64,000 nucleotides of DNA from Corynebacterium suranareeae (GTDB lineage Bacteria; Actinomycetota; Actinomycetes; Mycobacteriales; Mycobacteriaceae). The notes below the pieces were generated by a model. It was not told the DNA's origin. It saw only the letters and a program-made list of their open reading frames with translations, and searched no databases. Location of the stretch: assembly GCF_002355155.1 (NCBI RefSeq), contig NZ_AP017369.1, positions 682,001 through 746,000 of the forward strand, read 5' to 3'. The first letter of the stretch is position 1, and every line of letters starts with the position of its first letter. A program made the translations under genes and the position numbers. Of this stretch, positions 29,322 through 38,139 are shown one piece after another.

Positions 29322-29600
29322 ATGCCACGCAGCCTTAAGAAGGGCCCGTTCGTCGATGAGCACCTCCTCAACAAGGTAGACGCTCAAAACGAAAAGGGTA
29401 CCAAGCAGGTCATCAAGACCTGGTCCCGCCGTTCCACCATTCTCCCCGATTTCATCGGTCACACCTTTGCTGTCCACGATGGACGCAAGCACGTGCCAGT
29501 TTTCGTGGATGATGCCATGGTTGGCCACAAGCTGGGCGAATTCGCCCCTACCAAGACCTTCAAGGGTCACGTCAAGGACGACAAGAAGGGACGTCGATAA
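29322..29600 (+). CDS. rpsS: 30S ribosomal protein S19
   Basis: A 92-aa protein beginning [15 protein letters not shown] with the signature [28 protein letters not shown]. It contacts S13 and A-site tRNA in the 30S head. AGAGGAGG forms a strong ribosome-binding site after rplB. Confidence 0.98.
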   Translation: MPRSLKKGPFVDEHLLNKVDAQNEKGTKQVIKTWSRRSTILPDFIGHTFAVHDGRKHVPVFVDDAMVGHKLGEFAPTKTFKGHVKDDKKGRR

Positions 29601-29603
29601 GCG

Positions 29604-29966
29604 ATGAGTGACAACATCACCTCCGCACGCGCGACCGCTCGTTTCGTCCGCGTCAGCCCAATGAAGGCTCGTCGCGTCATTGACCTCGTTCGCGGCAAGA
29701 CCGTCGTCGAGGCACTGTCTATCCTGAAGTACGCGCCACAGGCAGCATCTGAGCCTGTAGCAAAGGTTGTTGCATCTGCAGCAGCTAACGCTGAGAACAA
29801 CTTCGGCCTGGACCCACGCACCCTGGTTATCTCCGAGGCATACGCCAACGAAGGTCCAACCATGAAGCGTTTCCAGCCACGTGCTCAGGGACGTGCTTTC
29901 CAGATCCGTAAGCGCAGCAGCCACATCACCGTGGTCGTTGAGAGCCAGAAGGAAGGAGCCAACTAG
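29604..29966 (+). CDS. rplV: 50S ribosomal protein L22
   Basis: A 120-aa protein with [20 protein letters not shown] and the tunnel hairpin [21 protein letters not shown]22 lines the exit tunnel next to L4. Its TAG overlaps the rpsC GTG by one base. Confidence 0.98.
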   Translation: MSDNITSARATARFVRVSPMKARRVIDLVRGKTVVEALSILKYAPQAASEPVAKVVASAAANAENNFGLDPRTLVISEAYANEGPTMKRFQPRAQGRAFQIRKRSSHITVVVESQKEGAN

Positions 29967-30712
29967 TGGGCCAGAAGATCCATCCACACGGCCTCCGATT
30001 GGGCATCACTTCCGACTGGAAGTCCCATTGGTACGCCGACAAGTCTTACGCTGACTACGTCGCAGAAGACATCAAGATTCGCGAATTCCTGTCCAAGGGC
30101 CTCGACCGCGCCGGCATCGCCGATGTAGTTGTTGAGCGCACCCGCGACCGTGTTCGCGTTGACATCCACACCGCTCGCCCAGGCATCGTCATTGGTCGTC
30201 GTGGCGCTGAGGCTGACCGCATCCGCCGTGAGCTCGAGAAGCTCACCGGCAAGCAGGTTGCCCTCAACATCCTCGAGGTCAAGAACGTCGATGCTAACGC
30301 TCAGCTGGTGGCACAGTCCATCGCAGAGCAGCTGACCAACCGCGTGGCATTCCGTCGCGCAATGCGCAAGGCTATCCAGTCTGCAATGCGTCAGCCACAG
30401 GTTAAGGGCATCAAGGTCGTGTGCTCCGGTCGTCTTGGCGGTGCCGAGATGTCCCGCACCGAGCGCTACCACGAGGGTCGCGTTCCACTGCACACCCTTC
30501 GCGCAGAAATCGATTACGGAACCTACGAGGCTCACACCACCTTCGGCCGCATTGGCGTCAAGGTGTGGATCTACAAGGGTGACGTCGTTGGTGGACGTCG
30601 CGAGAGCGAGATCAATGCACCCGCAGAGCGTCGCGGCCGCGGCGACCGCAACGCACGTCCGCGTCGTGGTGGCCAGCGTCGTCAGCGTGCTGAGCAGAAG
30701 CAGGAGGGCTAA
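29966..30712 (+). CDS. rpsC: 30S ribosomal protein S3
   Basis: A 248-aa protein from a GTG start ([14 protein letters not shown]). It carries the KH domain ([15 protein letters not shown]) and the mRNA-entry helicase region ([13 protein letters not shown]). The C-terminal 40 residues are a basic Arg/Gly/Gln-rich tail ([15 protein letters not shown]), as in other actinobacteria. One-base overlap with rplV. Confidence 0.98.
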   Translation: MGQKIHPHGLRLGITSDWKSHWYADKSYADYVAEDIKIREFLSKGLDRAGIADVVVERTRDRVRVDIHTARPGIVIGRRGAEADRIRRELEKLTGKQVALNILEVKNVDANAQLVAQSIAEQLTNRVAFRRAMRKAIQSAMRQPQVKGIKVVCSGRLGGAEMSRTERYHEGRVPLHTLRAEIDYGTYEAHTTFGRIGVKVWIYKGDVVGGRRESEINAPAERRGRGDRNARPRRGGQRRQRAEQKQEG

Positions 30713-30714
30713 AC

Positions 30715-31131
30715 ATGCTTATCCCTAAGCGCGTTAAGTACCGTCGCCAGCACCGCCCAACCCGTAGCGGTATCTCCAAGGGCGGCAACCGCGTCACTTT
30801 CGGTGAGTACGGCATCCAGGCTCTTGAGCCTGCCTACATCACCAACCGTCAGATTGAATCTGCACGTATTGCAATCAACCGCCACGTCAAGCGTGGTGGC
30901 AAGGTTTGGATCAACATCTTCCCAGACCGCCCACTGACCCAGAAGCCACTCGGTGTTCGTATGGGTTCCGGTAAGGGCCCTGTGGAGAAGTGGGTTGCAA
31001 ACATCAAGCCGGGCCGTATCCTCTTCGAGATGAGCTACCCGGACGAAGCAACTGCTCTCGAGGCTCTGCGCCGCGCTGGCCAGAAGCTTCCATGCAAGGT
31101 CCGTATCGTCAAGAGGGAGGATCAGCTCTAA
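30715..31131 (+). CDS. rplP: 50S ribosomal protein L16
   Basis: A 138-aa protein beginning [17 protein letters not shown], with [19 protein letters not shown] conserved. It binds near the A site, organises the tRNA elbow contact and completes 50S maturation. Its TAA shares a base with the rpmC ATG. Confidence 0.98.
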   Translation: MLIPKRVKYRRQHRPTRSGISKGGNRVTFGEYGIQALEPAYITNRQIESARIAINRHVKRGGKVWINIFPDRPLTQKPLGVRMGSGKGPVEKWVANIKPGRILFEMSYPDEATALEALRRAGQKLPCKVRIVKREDQL

Positions 31132-31361
31132 TGGCTATCGGTACCCCAGCACACGAGTTCCGTGAGCTCAACGAGGAAGAACTGGTTACCCGCCTCAACG
31201 AGGCTAAGGAAGAACTGTTCAACCTTCGCTTCCAGCTTGCCACCGGCCAGCTGACCAACAACCGCCGCCTGCGCACCGTCAAGCGCGACATCGCCCGCAT
31301 CTACACCGTTATTCGCGAGCGTGAGCTGGGCTTGTCTGTGGTTCCGGGAGCTGAGGCTTAA
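31131..31361 (+). CDS. rpmC: 50S ribosomal protein L29
   Basis: A 76-aa protein from the ATG in the TAATG junction with rplP. It contains [26 protein letters not shown] and the helical hairpin [18 protein letters not shown] that define L29, which flanks the tunnel exit beside L23. Confidence 0.97.
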   Translation: MAIGTPAHEFRELNEEELVTRLNEAKEELFNLRFQLATGQLTNNRRLRTVKRDIARIYTVIRERELGLSVVPGAEA

Positions 31362-31363
31362 TC

Positions 31364-31642
31364 ATGAGTGAGGCAAACGTGAACAACCAGGAAAAGAGCA
31401 CCCGCAAGGTTCGCACCGGCTACGTGGTTTCTGACAAGATGCAGAAGACCATCGTTGTCGAGGTCGAAGACCGCAAGCAGCACGCTCTCTACGGCAAGAT
31501 CCTTCGTTCTTCTAAGAAGGTCAAGGCCCACGATGAGGAGCAGATCGCCGGAATCGGTGACTTGGTTCGCATCGAGGAGACCCGCCCATTGTCCAAGGAC
31601 AAGAACTACCGTCTGATCGAGATCGTCGAAAAGGCTAAGTAG
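31364..31642 (+). CDS. rpsQ: 30S ribosomal protein S17
   Basis: A 92-aa protein with the OB-fold block [20 protein letters not shown] and [20 protein letters not shown]. It is an early 16S rRNA binder and here the last gene of the S10 operon, followed by a strong terminator instead of the usual direct run into rplN. Confidence 0.98.
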   Translation: MSEANVNNQEKSTRKVRTGYVVSDKMQKTIVVEVEDRKQHALYGKILRSSKKVKAHDEEQIAGIGDLVRIEETRPLSKDKNYRLIEIVEKAK

Positions 31643-31672
31643 TCTGGGCGTCATCATAAAAGATGACATATA

Positions 31673-31723
31673 AAACACCCCTGGCGAGAATTCCATTGTG
31701 GAATTTCTGCCAGGGGTGTTTTT
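31673..31723. terminator. Strong bidirectional terminator after rpsQ
   Basis: AACACCCCTGGC-AGAATTCC pairs with GGAATT-CTGCCAGGGGTGTT, about 20 bp with a bulge and a five-base loop, followed by TTTTT and preceded by an A-rich stretch. It can serve rpsQ and the convergent small membrane gene. Confidence 0.92.
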
Positions 31724-31732
31724 GTCTAGCTG

Positions 31733-32008
31733 TTAAAACCCAAACACAGCAAAGCCAATAAGCAACGAAATTGCTGGGGAAAGTAGCGCAAGAATTGCAG
31801 CAGCGAAAAGCCACCAGTTCCGAGCTTTTACTGCGACGAAAAGTGCATAACCGATCAGTGGAGCAGCGATAAGAGGATAGACCCATTCTCTGGCGGAGTA
31901 GAGAGAAATAGGTACCAGCCACAGTAAAAACCCGGCTAGTGCAACAAGGACAACGGCAATCCACGCAAATTTTGAATGAGAGCTTTTGATCGTCTCGGTA
32001 GAAGTCAT
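31733..32008 (-). CDS. Small membrane protein
   Basis: A 91-aa protein with three or four hydrophobic segments (FAWIAVVLVALAGFLLWLV, LIAAPLIGYALFVAV, and a C-terminal AILALLSPAISLLIGFAV). I recognise no named family. It is convergent with rpsQ across a shared terminator and starts 111 bases after the lipoprotein gene on the same strand. Likely an integral cytoplasmic membrane protein. Confidence 0.75.
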   Translation of the reverse strand: MTSTETIKSSHSKFAWIAVVLVALAGFLLWLVPISLYSAREWVYPLIAAPLIGYALFVAVKARNWWLFAAAILALLSPAISLLIGFAVFGF

Positions 32009-32118
32009 AAGGGCACCTGACTGCTTGTGTATAAAGCGATTGGGGAGAGTGCTTTCTTTACGCCATCAGGCTAACACAGAATAAATAGATTTCCATTGAT
32101 TAATAATTTTAGGCAGTG

Positions 32119-32823
32119 CTAGAAGAGAAACAGGCGCATGTGCGTATCGACGCCATCGGGTAGATCTCCACGACCGGAGAGTATCCCGTTGTCGACAAAG
32201 AATGTGAAGGTGTAAAACTCCGTGACACCTTCAGCTGTTGCACCACCTGCATGTCCGTACACGACCTCTATTTCAGAATCTGAGACCCTGGTTACTGATT
32301 CCACCGTCTTCATTTCGAATGGTGCAGGGGATGCAACCGTTTGGCCATTGATGAATAAAACGACCACATCGGCGATTGATGCACCGGTTCCTGCGGATCG
32401 TTCAGCATCACCATTGGATCCGTTGAGGACGACGTAGCTTAGTTCTGTACATGAGTCATATCCGTTTTCCCCAACTTGGAAGTGATAAAACCAGTCAGGA
32501 ACTTGAACGACAGAATCTGGTGTTTCGGCAAGCTCACCAAGCGGGGTTCTAGATTGTGCAAGAAAAGGGCCGAAATCAGAAGTGCGCGGATCGAGATTGC
32601 ACTGCACCGGATTTATAGGAGTATGGGTCGTTTGGCTCTGAGTGCTTGGAGCCGGGGCTGCGGTAACTGTGGATGTGACAGTGGCAGGCGCAGCGGCAGT
32701 GGTGGAATCGGAGATGGACATGGATGTATCTGTAGAGCGCTCTTCAACTGCAACACATCCGACTAGCCCAGCCGTGAGAAGTGCAGCACCACTTCCTAGA
32801 GTAAATACCCGGGCAAAAGACAT
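32119..32823 (-). CDS. LppP/LprE-type secreted lipoprotein
   Basis: A 234-aa protein. A signal peptide (MSFARVFTLGSGAALLTAG) ends in the lipobox LVGC at residues 20-23, so the mature protein should be lipid-anchored to the outer face of the membrane. A Ser/Thr/Ala-rich linker of about 45 residues follows. The folded part (about 70-234), with CNLDPRTSDFGPFL and DSCTELSYVVLNGSNGDAE, resembles the mycobacterial LppP/LprE lipoprotein family of unknown function. Two cysteines could form a disulfide. It stands between the S10 operon and rplN on the opposite strand. AGGAGG lies before the ATG. Confidence 0.85.
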   Translation of the reverse strand: MSFARVFTLGSGAALLTAGLVGCVAVEERSTDTSMSISDSTTAAAPATVTSTVTAAPAPSTQSQTTHTPINPVQCNLDPRTSDFGPFLAQSRTPLGELAETPDSVVQVPDWFYHFQVGENGYDSCTELSYVVLNGSNGDAERSAGTGASIADVVVLFINGQTVASPAPFEMKTVESVTRVSDSEIEVVYGHAGGATAEGVTEFYTFTFFVDNGILSGRGDLPDGVDTHMRLFLF

Positions 32824-33157
32824 GATAAGTTCCTCCTAAACTAGGCGACCATCTGTGTTTAAATGAACCGAATTGGGCGACTAGTGGGTGTATCGGAAAT
32901 TAGACCCAATTTGTTGCTTAGCGCCGAGTCGACGGATTTGAAATCAGTGCCATGGATGTGGTTAGATATACGGGTTGTCTGTGTAGGTCGGACTCGTGAT
33001 GCTTTTCCGAATCATGTTTCCGAGACCCCTCGACGAAAGCCTTGTAGCTTTTGTTCGTTGCCCACTTTTGTGGAGTGCGTAGACATCTGTAGGACAAAGA
33101 CCACGCGTGTTTGGGACGGAAATCCAGCATGCATTAATCCAGGTCAGGAGACCAGTA
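32824..33157 (+). promoter_or_regulatory. Upstream region of rplN-rplX-rplE
   Basis: A 334-base gap between the divergent lipoprotein gene and rplN. It must carry a promoter for this separated part of the spc operon. GGTCAGGAG (33142-33150) is the rplN ribosome-binding site. No other structure was assigned. Confidence 0.4.
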
Positions 33158-33526
33158 GTGATTCAGCAGGAATCGCGTCTGAAGATCGCCGACAACACTG
33201 GTGCACGTGAAATCCTGTGCATCCGCGTTCTCGGTGGATCCACCCGACGTTTTGCTGGCATTGGTGACGTCATCGTCGCCACTGTCAAGGAAGCAACCCC
33301 AGGCGGCAACGTGAAGGCTGGCGAGATCGTCAAGGCCGTCATCGTTCGCACCAAGAAGGAAACCCGTCGTGCAGACGGTTCTTACATCTCCTTTGATGAG
33401 AACGCTGCCGTCATCATCAAGAACGACAACGAGCCACGCGGTACCCGTATCTTCGGACCAGTTGCTCGTGAGCTTCGTGAGAAGAAGTTCATGAAGATCG
33501 TTTCTCTCGCACCGGAGGTGATTTAA
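33158..33526 (+). CDS. rplN: 50S ribosomal protein L14
   Basis: A 122-aa protein from the GTG at 33158 ([20 protein letters not shown]); the longer upstream frame is not conserved. [20 protein letters not shown] and [20 protein letters not shown] are diagnostic. L14 forms an inter-subunit bridge. It is the first gene of a short three-gene operon cut off from the rest of the spc genes. Confidence 0.98.
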   Translation: MIQQESRLKIADNTGAREILCIRVLGGSTRRFAGIGDVIVATVKEATPGGNVKAGEIVKAVIVRTKKETRRADGSYISFDENAAVIIKNDNEPRGTRIFGPVARELREKKFMKIVSLAPEVI

Positions 33527-33528
33527 GA

Positions 33529-33843
33529 ATGAAGGTCCACAAGGGCGATATGGTTCTGGTCATCTCAGGTCCAGATAAAGGTGCTAAGGGACAGGTCATC
33601 GCGGCTTTCCCTCAGACCGACAAGGTTCTCGTCGAAGGCGTTAACCGCATCAAGAAGCACGTAGCTAACTCCGCACCAGAGCGTGGCGCAGAGTCCGGCG
33701 GAATCGTGACCCAGGAAGCTCCGATCCACGTCTCCAACGTCATGGTCATCGACTCCGACGGAAACCCAACTCGCGTTGGCTACCGTTTCGATGAAAACGG
33801 CAAGAAGGTTCGCGTTTCTCGTCGCAATGGGAAGGACATCTAA
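33529..33843 (+). CDS. rplX: 50S ribosomal protein L24
   Basis: A 104-aa protein with the KOW motif [19 protein letters not shown] and the conserved GVNRIKKHV. It initiates 50S assembly near the tunnel exit. Its TAA overlaps the rplE ATG by one base. Confidence 0.98.
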   Translation: MKVHKGDMVLVISGPDKGAKGQVIAAFPQTDKVLVEGVNRIKKHVANSAPERGAESGGIVTQEAPIHVSNVMVIDSDGNPTRVGYRFDENGKKVRVSRRNGKDI

Positions 33844-34418
33844 TGACTGAGAATTACACCCCTCGTCTGAAGTCCCGCTACCAGGACGAAATCCGCACCA
33901 AGCTGCAGGACGAGTTCGGCTTCGAGAACGTTATGCAGATCCCTGGCGTCACCAAGATTGTCGTCAACATGGGTGTCGGCGACGCAGCTCGTGACTCCAA
34001 GCTCATCAACGGTGCTATCGAGGACCTCACCGCAATCACCGGTCAGAAGCCACAGCTTCGCCGTGCGAAGAAGTCCATCGCTAACTTCAAGCTCCGTGAA
34101 GGCATGCCAATCGGCGCAAAGGTTACCCTGCGCGGCGACCGCATGTGGGAGTTCCTGGATCGTCTGCTGACCGTGGCTCTGCCACGTATCCGCGACTTCC
34201 GTGGACTTTCCGACCAGCAGTTCGACGGCCACGGTAACTACACCTTCGGCCTCACCGAGCAGACCATGTTCTACGAAATCGACGTCGACAAGATCGACCG
34301 TCCTCGTGGTATGGACATCACCGTTGTCACCACCGCTGTGACAGATGATGAAGGTCGTTCACTGCTTAAGGCACTCGGCTTCCCATTCAAGGGTGAAGAC
34401 GGCAACCGCCAGCAGTAA
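33843..34418 (+). CDS. rplE: 50S ribosomal protein L5
   Basis: A 191-aa protein with [46 protein letters not shown] and the RDFRGLS block. It binds 5S rRNA in the central protuberance. In most bacteria rpsN (S14) and rpsH follow; here a terminator and about 15 kb of other genes come first, and no rpsN is present. Confidence 0.98.
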   Translation: MTENYTPRLKSRYQDEIRTKLQDEFGFENVMQIPGVTKIVVNMGVGDAARDSKLINGAIEDLTAITGQKPQLRRAKKSIANFKLREGMPIGAKVTLRGDRMWEFLDRLLTVALPRIRDFRGLSDQQFDGHGNYTFGLTEQTMFYEIDVDKIDRPRGMDITVVTTAVTDDEGRSLLKALGFPFKGEDGNRQQ

Positions 34419-34430
34419 TTTGTACAGTTA

Positions 34431-34463
34431 AAAGCACTTACCTTAACCGGTAGGTGCTTTTTT
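34431..34463 (+). terminator. Terminator after rplE
   Basis: AAAGCACTTACC pairs with GGTAGGTGCTTT (one mismatch) around six bases and runs into TTTTTT. Confidence 0.9.
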
Positions 34464-34511
34464 CATGTCTATGCAATGGGGGTACCCCCTAATTTAAATA
34501 AAGGAACTTCC

Positions 34512-35486
34512 ATGAACGTGCAACGCAAACTGCTGGCAATAGTAGGGGTTTTCATGATTGGGATACTAACGCTGGGAACATCAACAGCACAGGCCCAAAG
34601 CAGCGGCATCAGCGCATCACAAAAAACTGAAGTTCTTCGGGGATTAACCTCATCTGCTGGTGTACCAGACGACACGGCACCAGAAGGTGGTGCAAAAGTC
34701 GTGGTTTTTGGAGATTCACACGCATCAGGAACCAACACTCCATTCAAGGTTGATGAACGTGGCTGCCTTAAAGGAAATCTATCCTGGCCTGATCAATTAC
34801 AAGCACAACAAGGATTGCAGACAGGCGAGCTCATTGACCTTTCCTGCAATGGTGCCTCCATTAACTCGACGGGTTTCCATTTTTCCGATGAAGTTCGCCA
34901 TGCAGAGAGCTTAGGTGCCATTGGCCCAAAGACCGAGAATATTTTCATCCAATTTGGCAAGAATGATCAGTGGGGACACTCACCAATCAATTTGCGCTAT
35001 TCTGTGATCAACTGCCTTTTTGACATGATCAACGGATGTGGTGAGAAAGCTGTAGCAGCTGGAACCATGCAAGACCCATCTGCTGTCACCGGTGAAAACT
35101 ATGCTCAGCGGATAAAGCCTGTTATCGACTACCTTAAGTATTACGCACCAAATGCGCAGATCACATTACTCGGATACCAGGAATACACCCCACGAAATGG
35201 AGGTGAGATCTGTGTTCGTGTGGGAAACATAGAACTGAAGAAGCCAGATGCCACCAACCTGGTGTCCTACATGAACAACCTTGAAACAGCTATTTATGAT
35301 GCCTCTAAGATTCTTGAGGTACAGCACGCCAACCTTCGTGAAGCCACAGCAGGCCACAACAGCTGCTCTGCTGAGCCGTGGGTTAACGGAGTGTTGGACA
35401 TGCGGGTAAACGCAGTTGGAGGCACCTGGCATCCATCTCCCAAAGGAGATGAAGTGACTGCGGCTCTCCTTGGAACCTTGATGTAA
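34512..35486 (+). CDS. Secreted SGNH/GDSL-type esterase or lipase
   Basis: About 324 aa from the ATG at 34512 (MNVQRKLLAIVG) with AAAGGAAC upstream; a longer frame from 34476 would spoil the signal peptide. Residues 1-30 form a signal peptide ending TSTAQAQS, so the enzyme is exported. The SGNH blocks are in order: GDSHASG (catalytic Ser), the Gly in SCNGASIN, FGKND (Asn), and a terminal WHPSPKG (His). Corynebacterial relatives act on esters, possibly of the cell envelope; the substrate is unknown. Several Cys residues suggest disulfides. The gene ends only 4 bases from the convergent aldo/keto reductase gene. Confidence 0.9.
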   Translation: MNVQRKLLAIVGVFMIGILTLGTSTAQAQSSGISASQKTEVLRGLTSSAGVPDDTAPEGGAKVVVFGDSHASGTNTPFKVDERGCLKGNLSWPDQLQAQQGLQTGELIDLSCNGASINSTGFHFSDEVRHAESLGAIGPKTENIFIQFGKNDQWGHSPINLRYSVINCLFDMINGCGEKAVAAGTMQDPSAVTGENYAQRIKPVIDYLKYYAPNAQITLLGYQEYTPRNGGEICVRVGNIELKKPDATNLVSYMNNLETAIYDASKILEVQHANLREATAGHNSCSAEPWVNGVLDMRVNAVGGTWHPSPKGDEVTAALLGTLM

Positions 35487-35490
35487 CTAT

Positions 35491-36300
35491 CTAGAACTCT
35501 TCATATACAGCTGGATCTTGATCTTTAATCCGACCGTTTTCTCTCGCCAAAGCGGTAATCGCCTGGACGTCTTCGTCGATAAGCGAAATCTTTACCGCCT
35601 CCAAGTTGCTGCGCTGCCTGGCCGGATTGGTGGAACGTGGAATCGGAACGATTCCCCTGGCATGATGCCAGGCAAGGGCGACTTCGCCCGCCCCGACCCC
35701 GTAGCGCTCGCCGATTTCCTTGAGCACAGGCTCTTCAACGAGTCCGCGGCCATTGCTGAGCGGGCTCCACGCTTCGGTGATGATGCCGAGCTCATCGTGG
35801 AAGGCGACCTGTTCCACCTGTGGGAAATATGGGTGCAGCTCAATCTGATTAACAGCAGGTAGCTCACCAGTCTCACGGCGCAGACGATCAATGTGATTCG
35901 GAAGGAAATTGCTGACTCCGATGTGCTTGACCAGGCCAGCATCGCGGACCTCAATCAGGGTCTCCCAGGCTTCTACATAAAGATCCTTGCTGGGGTTAGG
36001 CCAATGAATCAACAGAAGATCTATGTAATCCAAGTTGAGACGATACAGGCTCTCCTCAATGCGAACTCGCCCTAAATCACGAGCGTGGAAGCGACCGGGC
36101 AGTTTACTGGTAACAATGAGATCTTCGCGGGCAACCCCAGACTCGCGGATAGCCTTGCCCACAGTGCCTTCATTTTCATAGTTATACGCGGTGTCAATAA
36201 GGCGGTAACCAGCATCAATGGCAGACGTGATGGCCTCAACGCCAGGTGCGCCATCAAGATGAACAGTGCCAAAACCAATCGGCGGAAGTGTAAGAGTCAT
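35491..36300 (-). CDS. dkgA: Aldo/keto reductase (2,5-diketo-gluconate reductase type)
   Basis: A 269-aa NADPH-dependent reductase of the AKR5 group. The catalytic tetrad is visible: Asp and Tyr in LIDTAYNYENEGTVGKAI, Lys in VTSKLPGRF, and His in LLIHWPNPS. The cofactor loop IPIPRSTNPARQRSNLEA and the QIELHPYFPQ strand are typical. Family members reduce 2,5-diketo-gluconate, methylglyoxal and other small carbonyls; the dkgA name follows the usual annotation and the in vivo substrate is not proven. It lies 21 bases downstream of the formate dehydrogenase accessory genes on the same strand and could be in that transcript. Confidence 0.92.
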   Translation of the reverse strand: MTLTLPPIGFGTVHLDGAPGVEAITSAIDAGYRLIDTAYNYENEGTVGKAIRESGVAREDLIVTSKLPGRFHARDLGRVRIEESLYRLNLDYIDLLLIHWPNPSKDLYVEAWETLIEVRDAGLVKHIGVSNFLPNHIDRLRRETGELPAVNQIELHPYFPQVEQVAFHDELGIITEAWSPLSNGRGLVEEPVLKEIGERYGVGAGEVALAWHHARGIVPIPRSTNPARQRSNLEAVKISLIDEDVQAITALARENGRIKDQDPAVYEEF

Positions 36301-36321
36301 GCCCGCCAGGTTAGCGAAACT

Positions 36322-36807
36322 TCAGCGAAGAGGATCGGTGAGGAACTGAAGATTGGGTTTTGGGTTGGAAAATGATTCAAAAAGGCAACCGATGCGAAAA
36401 TCTCCAGACACTTGGCCACGGTCTCTTTGCCGCCATTCCACTGCCCACCCGATGTAGTAGTCAATATAGAAAAACCAGCCTTCAAGGGCATTCCACAGAC
36501 AGTCTTGGATTTGTTTTTGAGAGAGGGAGTCCCACCCCTTTGGAAACGATAAGGTCGCCCCGGGGTAATGAAAAGCGCCCGGGGCGTGGGAGAGAAGATC
36601 ATTGATCAAAGCATCAAAATCAACGATCAGTGGTACAACAAAATCCTGGTCGTCATACGTGAAACTGAAATCAGGGAAAAGCCAACGTTTCGGTGAGAAT
36701 TTCATCGCCTGACCCATGGAAAAATCCCTGTTTTCTGCAGCAGAGATAAGCCATTGTGGGAAAATTCTCGCCAGCTCTTCGCGGGCCCTTTCTGCATGTT
36801 TTGACAC
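36322..36807 (-). CDS. Hypothetical protein in the fdh operon
   Basis: A 161-aa protein from a GTG whose first base is shared with the fdhD stop codon (TAGTG), so translation is coupled to fdhD. I recognise no family. The sequence is rich in aromatic residues (WFFYIDYYIGWAVEWRQRDRG) with one Cys in each half, and has no signal peptide or clear membrane span. Its place after fdhD suggests a role linked to formate dehydrogenase or molybdenum cofactor handling, but this is only positional evidence. Confidence 0.75.
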   Translation of the reverse strand: MSKHAERAREELARIFPQWLISAAENRDFSMGQAMKFSPKRWLFPDFSFTYDDQDFVVPLIVDFDALINDLLSHAPGAFHYPGATLSFPKGWDSLSQKQIQDCLWNALEGWFFYIDYYIGWAVEWRQRDRGQVSGDFRIGCLFESFSNPKPNLQFLTDPLR

Positions 36808-37700
36808 TAGCCAAGCTCACCGGCATAGTGGTTGAACTTGTTACCCCGAACAAAACCAGCCAGGAAAATTCCGGCATCTTGTGCAGCTTCAATAGCTAAT
36901 GATGTCGCAGCACCAACAGCGATTACTCCAGAAATACCAGCCATCGCAGCCTTTTGGACGAGCTCAAAAGAAGCCCTGGAACTCATCACCAAAATTGTGT
37001 TCTCCAAGGGGAGCTTCCCAGCCATAAGCATGTTTCCAATGACCTTGTCAGCTGCATTATGCCGACCGACATCCTCACGAACAATCAACATCTCACCATC
37101 AAGCGTGGCTAACCCTGCGGCATGAACCCCGCCAGTTTTATCAAAAAGCTTCTGCTGTGATTTCAACTTATCTGGCAAAGACACAATCATCTTAGGATCC
37201 GGAGCAATCGGCGTAATCGGCCAGCCCTTTTTGTTCATCAACTGCTCAATAGACGTGGTGCCACAAACACCACATGCAGATGTAGTTACTACATTGCGTT
37301 GGACTGCCACCAGGTTTAGTTCCCTTGTTGTTCCGGAGAGCGGGCTGCGGGGTTGGTCATGGGATTTGTTTAGCGGGTTATCTTTAGGGTTTTCTTTAGG
37401 GATGACATCAAGTTCCAAAACATTGTAGGTATTTTGATTATCCGGCCCTACTGCTCCCGCACAGTACCGAGCAGTATAAACCTCAGAAGCATCCGTGATA
37501 AGGCCTTCCGATAGTAAAAGACCATGGACTAACTCGATATCATGTCCTGGCGTGCGCATGGTTGTAGTAAGTGCCGTGCCATTAACCCGAATTTCTAGAG
37601 GCTCCTCAACTGCCACAGTATCGGGGCGAGTGTTCACAAACACTTCCGTATCAGTAGATACAACGCGTGGAACCTGCAAGTTCTGGGTGATCCGACCCAT
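36807..37700 (-). CDS. fdhD: Formate dehydrogenase accessory sulfurtransferase FdhD
   Basis: A 297-aa protein with the family hallmarks RTPGHDIELVHGLLLSEG, the CGVCG motif (TTSACGVCG) whose cysteines carry the transferred sulfur, and REDVGRHNAADKVIG followed by SSRASFELVQKA. FdhD moves sulfur from a cysteine desulfurase to the molybdenum centre of formate dehydrogenase, which is inactive without it. It lies two genes downstream of fdhF on the same strand. An insertion of about 25 hydrophilic residues (around 100-125) separates the N-terminal and central parts. Confidence 0.95.
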   Translation of the reverse strand: MGRITQNLQVPRVVSTDTEVFVNTRPDTVAVEEPLEIRVNGTALTTTMRTPGHDIELVHGLLLSEGLITDASEVYTARYCAGAVGPDNQNTYNVLELDVIPKENPKDNPLNKSHDQPRSPLSGTTRELNLVAVQRNVVTTSACGVCGTTSIEQLMNKKGWPITPIAPDPKMIVSLPDKLKSQQKLFDKTGGVHAAGLATLDGEMLIVREDVGRHNAADKVIGNMLMAGKLPLENTILVMSSRASFELVQKAAMAGISGVIAVGAATSLAIEAAQDAGIFLAGFVRGNKFNHYAGELG

Positions 37701-37702
37701 TA

Positions 37703-38029
37703 TTAATTGTCCTCCGGGTAATTTTTAGCGATGATTTCTTGAAGCCGCAGAGCGTTAACCAACGTGGATTCCGCCCAATCATCAGAACTTTCTCCAGAAC
37801 GGCCGGCGGCAAGACCAAGGAGGAAAGACGTCATCGGTGCAGCTGGGCGGGACGGTCCATGTGCAACATCACGAGTGAGATTAAGCAGGTGGGGTACAAC
37901 CTCTGTAAGAATGTCTGCATCAATATTCAGCTCTGCGCACACGGTGTTGAGCCACTGGTACATCTTCTGCATTTTTTCGGCTTCATCACGGGGGTTAGTG
38001 CTCGTGGCCTTACTCAATTTCACACTCAT
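37703..38029 (-). CDS. DUF6457 domain protein, molybdenum-cofactor associated
   Basis: About 108 aa from the ATG at 38029; an in-frame TTG at 38047 is an alternative. The block NLTRDVAHGPSRPAAPMTSFLLGLAAGRS is characteristic of DUF6457, a short helical domain that in many actinobacteria is fused to the C-terminus of the molybdenum-cofactor guanylyltransferase MobA. Here it is a free-standing protein between fdhF and fdhD, 2 bases from fdhD, which supports a role in cofactor delivery to formate dehydrogenase. The biochemical activity is unknown. Confidence 0.85.
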   Translation of the reverse strand: MSVKLSKATSTNPRDEAEKMQKMYQWLNTVCAELNIDADILTEVVPHLLNLTRDVAHGPSRPAAPMTSFLLGLAAGRSGESSDDWAESTLVNALRLQEIIAKNYPEDN

Positions 38030-38057
38030 TTCTGATGATGGCTGCAACTATAAATAG

Positions 38058-38093
38058 GCCCGCTTCCTCGTTTATTCAAACAAGGAAGCGGGC
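38058..38093 (-). terminator. Hairpin between fdhF and the DUF6457 gene
   Basis: GCCCGCTTCCT and AGGAAGCGGGC form a perfect 11-bp stem around a 14-base loop. With only a weak T-rich tail on the - strand it may attenuate rather than stop the fdhF transcript. Confidence 0.6.
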
Positions 38094-38139
38094 GTGGAAA
38101 ATTCCCTGAAGAGTCGACTGGCAGGTTTAAGGAAAATTT

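Noticed and set aside
32863..33157. Protein-coding frame upstream of rplN
   Set aside because: It has no recognisable content and no start site, and it runs through the rplN start in another frame.
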